The translations under genes were made by a program, and so were the position numbers. From the NCBI RefSeq assembly GCF_001552155.1, contig NZ_BCQQ01000073.1, positions 1 through 35,591 of the forward strand: DNA of 35,591 nt, read 5' to 3'. Positions within the stretch are counted from its first letter, which is position 1. Every line of letters starts with the position of its first letter. Shown piece by piece: positions 31,188 to 35,591 of the stretch. Under the pieces are notes generated by a model. It saw nothing but the letters and a program-made list of their open reading frames with translations, had not been told where the DNA came from and searched no databases. The DNA is from Actinomadura formosensis NBRC 14204 (lineage in GTDB: Bacteria; Actinomycetota; Actinomycetes; Streptosporangiales; Streptosporangiaceae).

Positions 31188-32549
31188 CTACGGCTCGGCG
31201 AGCGGGATCCGCAGGACGAACCGGGCACCCCGGTCGCTGTCCGCCGCGACGAGCGTCCCGCCGTGCGCGCGGGCGATGTCGCGGGAGATCGTCAGCCCGA
31301 GCCCGGTGCCGCCCGCGTCCCGCGCCCGGGCCTCGGGCAGCCGCTGGAACCGCCAGAAGATCCGCTCGCGGTCCTCGGGGGCGATGCCCGCGCCGTCGTC
31401 GAGGACCTCCAGCACGGCCTCCCGCCCCTGCGCCGCCACCGTCACCCAGACCCGCGACTTCGCGTGCCGCTCGGCGTTGTCCAGCAGGTTCGTCAGCACC
31501 CGCACCAGATGGTGCGGGGCGATCCGCACCATCACGCCCGCGGCCGCGTCGATCTCGATCGGGATACGCCGGACCCGCCGGGACGTCTCCGCGCGCACCA
31601 GCTCGCCGAGGTCGACCCGCTCCCGCTCGGCGTACACGCCCGCGCCCAGTTTCGCCAGGATCAGCAGGTCGCTGACGATGCCCTGCAGCCGGTCGGCGTC
31701 CGCGAGCGCCGCCTGCGCGACCGCCGGCCAGTCCTCGTCCTCCGGATGCTCCAGCGCGACCTCCAGCTGGGCGCGCAGCCCGGTCAGCGGGCTGCGCAGC
31801 TCGTGCGAGACGTCGGCGACGAACGCGCGCTGGCGGTTCAGGACGTCCTCCAGCCGGTTCAGGGTCACGTTCACCGACTCGGCCAGCTCGGAGACCTCGT
31901 CGTTCGGGCTCGGAACGGTGACCCGGCGGTCCGCCCCGCCGGTGATCTCCGCCAGCTCGGCGCTCATCACCCGTACCGGCCGCAGCGCCCAGCGCACCGA
32001 CAGCGACACGGCCACCGCGAGCGCGCCGACCGCGGCCAGCACCGACATCACGAGCAGGCCGACCAGCAGGCCCTTGTACCGGGTGTACCGGGTGACGGGC
32101 GCACCGGCGTACACGATCCGCACGCCCGCGCGGGTGTTCAGCTTCTCCGAGATGAGATAGACGTCCCTCTCCCCCTTCACATGGACGACGCGGTACTCCG
32201 GCCGGTTCGGCACGTGCGGGAGCGGCGCCTGCAGCGGGCCGTGGCCGTACAGGGACTCGCTCGACGCCAGGACCTCCCGGTCGCCGCTGATGACCTGGAG
32301 CAGCGTGAAGTCGGGGTCCTGGGCGTGCAGCGTCCCGCGCGGGTCGGTCTCGCGGACGATGGTGGCCAGGTCGGCGGTGACGAAGGCCCCGCGGTCGTGC
32401 AGCTCGCTGTACACCGTCTGCCGGACGGCCGCGTAGAAGAAGACGGCGCCGGCCGTGAGGAGCAGCGCCACGATGAGGGTCGCGGCGACGGTCACGCGGG
32501 TCCGCACCGACCAGCACGACGGTGACAGCAAACCCCCGAGTCTCCGCAC
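31188..32549 (-). CDS. Orphan membrane sensor histidine kinase
   Basis: This is a 453-aa two-component sensor. An N-terminal helix (about residues 20-42) and a second (about 160-188) flank an extracytoplasmic domain, followed by HAMP (LRPVRVMSAELAEITGG), HisKA (FVADVSHELRSPLTGL, phospho-acceptor H249) and HATPase (LTNLLDNAERHAKS, DDGAGIAPEDRERIFWRFQRL, GGTGLGLTISRDIARAHGG). It autophosphorylates and passes phosphate to a response regulator. No response regulator is adjacent on either side, so it is an orphan in this window. GTG at 32549 has GGGGGAGGG about 9 nt upstream. The signal sensed is unknown; the serine/threonine kinase gene next to it is divergent. Confidence 0.9.
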   Translation of the reverse strand: MRRLGGLLSPSCWSVRTRVTVAATLIVALLLTAGAVFFYAAVRQTVYSELHDRGAFVTADLATIVRETDPRGTLHAQDPDFTLLQVISGDREVLASSESLYGHGPLQAPLPHVPNRPEYRVVHVKGERDVYLISEKLNTRAGVRIVYAGAPVTRYTRYKGLLVGLLVMSVLAAVGALAVAVSLSVRWALRPVRVMSAELAEITGGADRRVTVPSPNDEVSELAESVNVTLNRLEDVLNRQRAFVADVSHELRSPLTGLRAQLEVALEHPEDEDWPAVAQAALADADRLQGIVSDLLILAKLGAGVYAERERVDLGELVRAETSRRVRRIPIEIDAAAGVMVRIAPHHLVRVLTNLLDNAERHAKSRVWVTVAAQGREAVLEVLDDGAGIAPEDRERIFWRFQRLPEARARDAGGTGLGLTISRDIARAHGGTLVAADSDRGARFVLRIPLAEP

Positions 32550-32737
32550 TGCGGCGGCCCTCCCCCTTTCCGGCTCGCATGCGGGCCGTCCGGCACGCGC
32601 GCCGTCCGGCGCCGGGGGGTTGGCGCAGAAAGGGTTGTTACCTGGTCATTGCCCTGCGAAACCTCGCCGCGCCAGGCTGCCGGAGTGTCGCATCGGCCGC
32701 CCTGGATCGCGTTTCCGCACTTCCTCGGCGAACCGGC

Positions 32738-32743
32738 CATAAT
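32738..32743 (+). promoter_or_regulatory. -10 element CATAAT before the Ser/Thr kinase gene
   Basis: CATAAT is a good -10 candidate in the 251-bp gap between the divergent kinases; the -35 is unclear. The leader would be about 55 nt. The gap also holds a direct repeat GCCGTCCGGC (32585-32594 and 32601-32610, 16 bp apart), possibly a regulator site; otherwise I see nothing in it. Confidence 0.35.
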
Positions 32744-32800
32744 CCGCCGCCGAACGGGGATGGACGGACGGGAGAGATCCGAGGGAGCCAGGAACACCGC

Positions 32801-34030
32801 ATGGACGGAGACATCAGACCGCTCGAACCCGCCGACCCGCGCCAGGTCGCCGGGCACCGGCTGCTGGGCCGCCTCGGGTCGGGCGGCATGGGGACGGTCT
32901 ATCTCGGCGCCGACCCGGTGTCCGGCGGGCGCGTCGCGGTGAAGACCATCCATCCGCACCTGGCCGGCGATCCGCTCTACCGGCGGCGGTTCACCGAGGA
33001 GGCGCACCTCGCGAGCCGGGTCGCGTCGTTCTGCACCGCCCGGGTCATCGCGCACGGCGAGGAGGACGGCCGGCCCTACCTCGTCACCGACTACGTCGGC
33101 GGCATCTCGCTGCACAACCGGCTGGTGGCCGAGGGGCCGCTGCCGCCCGCCGACCTGCACGGCGTCGCCGTCGGGGTCGCGTCCGCGCTCGCCGCGATCC
33201 ACGCCGCGGGGCTCGTGCACCGCGACATCAAGCCCGCCAACGTGATGCTCACCCTGTCCGGCTGCCGTGTCATCGACTTCGGCATCGCCAGCGGACAGGA
33301 CTCCCCGGACGCGGCGGGCGCGTCCGGCCAGGTCCTCGGCACGCCCGGCTGGATGGCGCCGGAGGTCCTCCTCGGCGGGCCCGCGACCCCGGCCGCCGAC
33401 ATCTTCGCCTGGGGCTGCCTCGTCGCGCACGCCGGGACGGGCCAGATGCCGATCGGCGGCGACCCGGCGACGCTTCGCATCGGGGACCCCGACCTGTCCG
33501 GGCTGCCGGATTCGCTGGTGCCCGCGGTCCGGTCCGCGCTCGCGCCGGACCCCGCCGACCGCCCGACCGCGTCCGAACTGCTGCTCGCGCTCGTCGAGCA
33601 GCAGCAGCCGCACGCCGGGGGACGGCCGGCGGTCCCGGCGCGCTCGGCGCGGGCCGAGCCAGCGGGCTGGGAGGAGACCGACACCCAGGCGTTCACGCCG
33701 CCCGGCATGGCCGGCACCGCGCCGTCCACGCGCACCCGGCTGCTGGCGGGCCTCGGTGCCGCCCTCGGCACCGTCCTGATCGGGGCCATCATCATGGGGC
33801 TCGCGCAGGGCGAGGACGAGACGCGGTCGGCGCCGTCCGTTCCCGCGCCATCGGCGCCCGCGGTCTCGGCCACGCCGACGAAGAAGGCGAGTGCCATCAG
33901 ACCGGGAACGTCCAAGCGGCAGCCGCCCAAGGCACACAAGTCCCAGCAAAAACCCAAGTACACCCCCAAGTACCAGCAGAAACCTCAGCCGAAGCACGGC
34001 AAGAACAAGGGCAAGCACAAGCGCGGCTGA
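32801..34030 (+). CDS. Membrane-anchored Ser/Thr protein kinase (PknB-like)
   Basis: This 409-aa Hanks-type kinase has an N-terminal catalytic domain (about residues 15-265): LGSGGMGTVYLG (P-loop), VAVKTIHPH with K48, VHRDIKPANVML with catalytic D142, VIDFGIASG (DFG) and GTPGWMAPEVLLGG (APE). A transmembrane helix follows at about 312-333. The outer C-terminal tail is Pro/Ser/Ala- then Lys/Gln-rich (KPKYTPKYQQKPQPKHGKN) and ends in KGKHKRG; it lacks PASTA repeats. The activation segment is short. The ATG at 32801 has GAGGGAG about 14 nt upstream. It converges with a PPM phosphatase 24 bp away, a plausible antagonistic pair. Substrates are unknown. Confidence 0.9.
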   Translation: MDGDIRPLEPADPRQVAGHRLLGRLGSGGMGTVYLGADPVSGGRVAVKTIHPHLAGDPLYRRRFTEEAHLASRVASFCTARVIAHGEEDGRPYLVTDYVGGISLHNRLVAEGPLPPADLHGVAVGVASALAAIHAAGLVHRDIKPANVMLTLSGCRVIDFGIASGQDSPDAAGASGQVLGTPGWMAPEVLLGGPATPAADIFAWGCLVAHAGTGQMPIGGDPATLRIGDPDLSGLPDSLVPAVRSALAPDPADRPTASELLLALVEQQQPHAGGRPAVPARSARAEPAGWEETDTQAFTPPGMAGTAPSTRTRLLAGLGAALGTVLIGAIIMGLAQGEDETRSAPSVPAPSAPAVSATPTKKASAIRPGTSKRQPPKAHKSQQKPKYTPKYQQKPQPKHGKNKGKHKRG

Positions 34031-34054
34031 GCCCGCCCTCGCAGACGCGGCCCG

Positions 34055-35173
34055 TCAGGTGCGCCAGATCAGCACGAGCGCGCAGTCGTCGTCGCGGGCC
34101 GCCGCCATCGTCTCGACCAGTTTCCGCGCCCCGGTGCCGAAACCCTGCGGGACGAGCCGCTCGGCCTCCCCGAGCAGCCGGTCGATCCCCGCGTCCAGAT
34201 CGGAGCCGGGAGACTCCACCAGCCCGTCGGTGTAGAGGAGCAGCGCGTCGCCGGACCGCAGCTTCCCCTGCTCCGGGACGCAGTTCAGGTCGGGTACCAC
34301 GCCCAGCACCACGCCCTTGGCGGAACCGACCCGCCAGACCCCGCTGCCCGCGTCGAACTGGACGGCGGGCGGATGCCCGGCAGACTCGACCGTGTACTCC
34401 CCAGTCTTGAGGTCGACCACGACGTGCACGGCCGTGACGAACCCCTCGTCCCAGCCCTGCCGGTGCAGGTAAGCGTTGCAGGCGGGCAGGAAACGATCAG
34501 GCTGGACCGATCCAAGAAGGCCACCGAACGCGCCCGACAGCATCAGCGCGCGGGTTCCGGCGTCGGTGCCCTTGCCGGAGACGTCGACGAGCGCCACCTC
34601 CAGCGTGTCACCGTCGCAGGACGACACCACGAAGTCGCCGCCGAACGACGACCCGCCGGCCTGGAGCATCACGACCTGCGATCTCCAGCCCTCCGGCAGC
34701 TCGGGCATCTCGCTCTGGCGGCGCAGCCGGTCGCGCAGCTCCAGCAGCATCGAGTCGCCGCGCAGGCCCTGCACGCCGAGCTGCTGGCGCGTCCGGGCCA
34801 GGGTGAGCGCGAGCACCGCGGTGATCGTCAGCGTGGCGACCATGCCGGGGCCGATCGTGGGCACGTCCTGGGAGGCGTTGTAGGCGGCCATCGCGACCAC
34901 GACGCCGAGCAGCAGGACCAGGCTGCGCACCTTCAGCAGCAGCCCGCCGCCCAGCACGATCAGCACCAGCGCGCCGGACGGGGCCAGCCCGCGCGAGTCG
35001 CCGGTGGTGGCGAGCCCGATCGCGATCGCGAGGAGCGCCAGCACCGCGAAGACGTGGCGCTCCCGCGTCAGCTTCCCCTGCCGCGCCCATCGGTACAGCG
35101 CAACGAGCAGCGGGATCCGGCGCAACACGGCGCGGACCCGCGGCGGAAGGAGCTGCACAAGTCGTTGAAGCAT
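34055..35173 (-). CDS. Membrane SpoIIE/PPM-type serine phosphatase
   Basis: This 372-aa protein has about four N-terminal transmembrane helices (residues about 40-56, 63-80, 84-98 and 108-126) and a cytosolic SpoIIE/RsbU-type PPM phosphatase domain from about 160 on. The metal-binding motifs are intact: GGSSFGGDFVV, LVDVSGKGTDAG and the C-terminal ARDDDCALVLIW. It contrasts with the gene at 7032, where the DVSGKG Asp is replaced. Such enzymes reverse Ser/Thr phosphorylation of regulators. The ATG at 35173 is preferred over upstream starts; a TACAGT -10 (35188-35183) ends 9 nt before it. It is convergent to the Ser/Thr kinase gene, so it may counter that kinase. Confidence 0.85.
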   Translation of the reverse strand: MLQRLVQLLPPRVRAVLRRIPLLVALYRWARQGKLTRERHVFAVLALLAIAIGLATTGDSRGLAPSGALVLIVLGGGLLLKVRSLVLLLGVVVAMAAYNASQDVPTIGPGMVATLTITAVLALTLARTRQQLGVQGLRGDSMLLELRDRLRRQSEMPELPEGWRSQVVMLQAGGSSFGGDFVVSSCDGDTLEVALVDVSGKGTDAGTRALMLSGAFGGLLGSVQPDRFLPACNAYLHRQGWDEGFVTAVHVVVDLKTGEYTVESAGHPPAVQFDAGSGVWRVGSAKGVVLGVVPDLNCVPEQGKLRSGDALLLYTDGLVESPGSDLDAGIDRLLGEAERLVPQGFGTGARKLVETMAAARDDDCALVLIWRT

Positions 35174-35239
35174 GACCCCGGCACTGTATCGAGCAATCAC
35201 ACCGGACGGTCGGTATCCCGGGCGCCGGAAACTCCTTGC

Positions 35240-35256
35240 AACGGTCCAGGACCGTT
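35240..35256. promoter_or_regulatory. 17-bp palindrome AACGGTCC-A-GGACCGTT, candidate operator
   Basis: A perfect 8-bp inverted repeat around a single base lies between the divergent phosphatase gene (start 35173) and the small basic gene (start 35344). GGGTAC at 35263-35268 may be a SigB-type -10 for the rightward gene. The size suits a dimeric repressor. No other copy is seen in the window. Confidence 0.45.
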
Positions 35257-35343
35257 TCATACGGGTACATGTCACCGGGAGGACACCTGGCGCGCCGGTA
35301 AGGATGAGCTGCGGGGAGAGCCTCCGGATGAGAGGAGCGGCGG

Positions 35344-35556
35344 ATGGTCCAGTCCGGCATGCGGATCACGGTGGACGCGGCGATGCGCGCGCGGGACGTC
35401 TCCCGGCCCCGGCCCGAGGGCGGGGAACCGCCGGCCGCCCGCCCGGCGCAGGGCGGATCCGCCGAACCCGCCCGGCGGACGAAGGCCGCCAAGAACGAGC
35501 GGCGCCGCCAGGGCAAGCGCGGCGGCGCCCGCAAACCCCCGGAGAACGGCCTGTGA
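35344..35556 (+). CDS. Small basic hypothetical protein (70 aa)
   Basis: This 70-aa protein starts at ATG 35344 with GAGAGGAG about 8 nt upstream. The N-terminus (MRITVDAAMRARDVSRP) is followed by a Pro/Ala/Gly-rich stretch and a strongly basic C-terminus (TKAAKNERRRQGKRGGARK), suggesting nucleic-acid binding. It is probably disordered. I recognise no family; a ribosome- or DNA-associated role is speculation. The TGA overlaps a GTG (GTGA, 35553-35556) that may begin another gene. Confidence 0.55.
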   Translation: MVQSGMRITVDAAMRARDVSRPRPEGGEPPAARPAQGGSAEPARRTKAAKNERRRQGKRGGARKPPENGL

Positions 35557-35591
35557 GCCGGCGAGCCGGGCGTGTCGCGCGTGCCCGCTCT
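35553..35591 (+). CDS. Possible start of a further gene (truncated by the window)
   Basis: A GTG at 35553 overlaps the previous stop by 4 nt and has GGAG 8 nt upstream. The 13 visible codons read VSRRAGRVARARS, basic and uninformative. The call rests on the overlap geometry only. Confidence 0.35.
   Translation, partial: MSRRAGRVARARS

Noticed and set aside
1..35591. CRISPR array, phage, transposon or biosynthetic cluster core genes
   Set aside because: No repeat-spacer series, integrase, transposase, polyketide or nonribosomal peptide synthetase gene was seen on either strand.

Overview
The window is about 35.6 kb of very GC-rich DNA with strong G/C bias at third codon positions, GTG starts, many 4-base start/stop overlaps and several apparently leaderless genes. 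This suggests a high-GC actinomycete. A Thermomonosporaceae or Streptosporangiales relative (Actinomadura-like) is my guess; no rRNA or other marker here settles it. I see no tRNA, rRNA, CRISPR array, transposase or prophage gene.

Region 1 (1-6152) looks like a hypoxia, redox or dormancy island. After the 5' end of a divergent membrane-anchored protein come an Acg-type nitroreductase, a hemerythrin, a nitronate-monooxygenase-like flavoprotein with a C-terminal cysteine cluster, and a radical SAM/SPASM protein. The last three overlap end to start. A separate set follows: a 64-aa coiled-coil peptide, a PRC-barrel protein, a 56-aa membrane peptide and a second hemerythrin. Palindromes resembling the DosR/DevR box (GGGACTWWAGTCCC) lie before the first set, and the best one (4535-4554) lies between the radical SAM gene and the 64-aa gene. 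Region 2 (6184-9162) has a MarR regulator, a GAF/SpoIIE-type phosphatase with an altered metal motif, and an SCO6745-like protein.

Region 3 (9170-16560) is a complete selenoprotein unit apart from tRNA-Sec. A formate dehydrogenase catalytic subunit is read through an in-frame TGA (9793-9795, Sec189), which is followed by a SECIS-like hairpin with a GGTCT loop. Converging on it is the selA-selB-selD operon, with both junctions overlapping by 4 nt. No electron-transfer subunit, fdhD or selC is visible.

Region 4 (16682-25519) carries an MFS transporter, a secreted endonuclease/phosphatase-family nuclease followed by a strong terminator, a small two-helix membrane protein, a luciferase-like flavin oxidoreductase, and a probable GABA-catabolism unit: gabT divergent from a PucR-type activator that is coupled to an aldehyde dehydrogenase. 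Region 5 (25523-31183) has a hormone-sensitive-lipase-type esterase, a BrnT/BrnA-like toxin-antitoxin pair under a perfect 11-bp inverted repeat, a methyltransferase, a fused acyl-CoA carboxyltransferase and an amidase. Region 6 (31188-35591) is signalling: an orphan sensor histidine kinase, a membrane Ser/Thr kinase, a convergent membrane SpoIIE/PP2C phosphatase, a small basic protein and the first codons of another gene.

There is no gene-free stretch over 300 bases. The longest gaps are 32550-32800, 198-420, 6153-6345, 35174-35343 and 6871-7031, and their contents are described in the entries. Function names rest on recognition of protein families and motifs by eye; no database search was possible.
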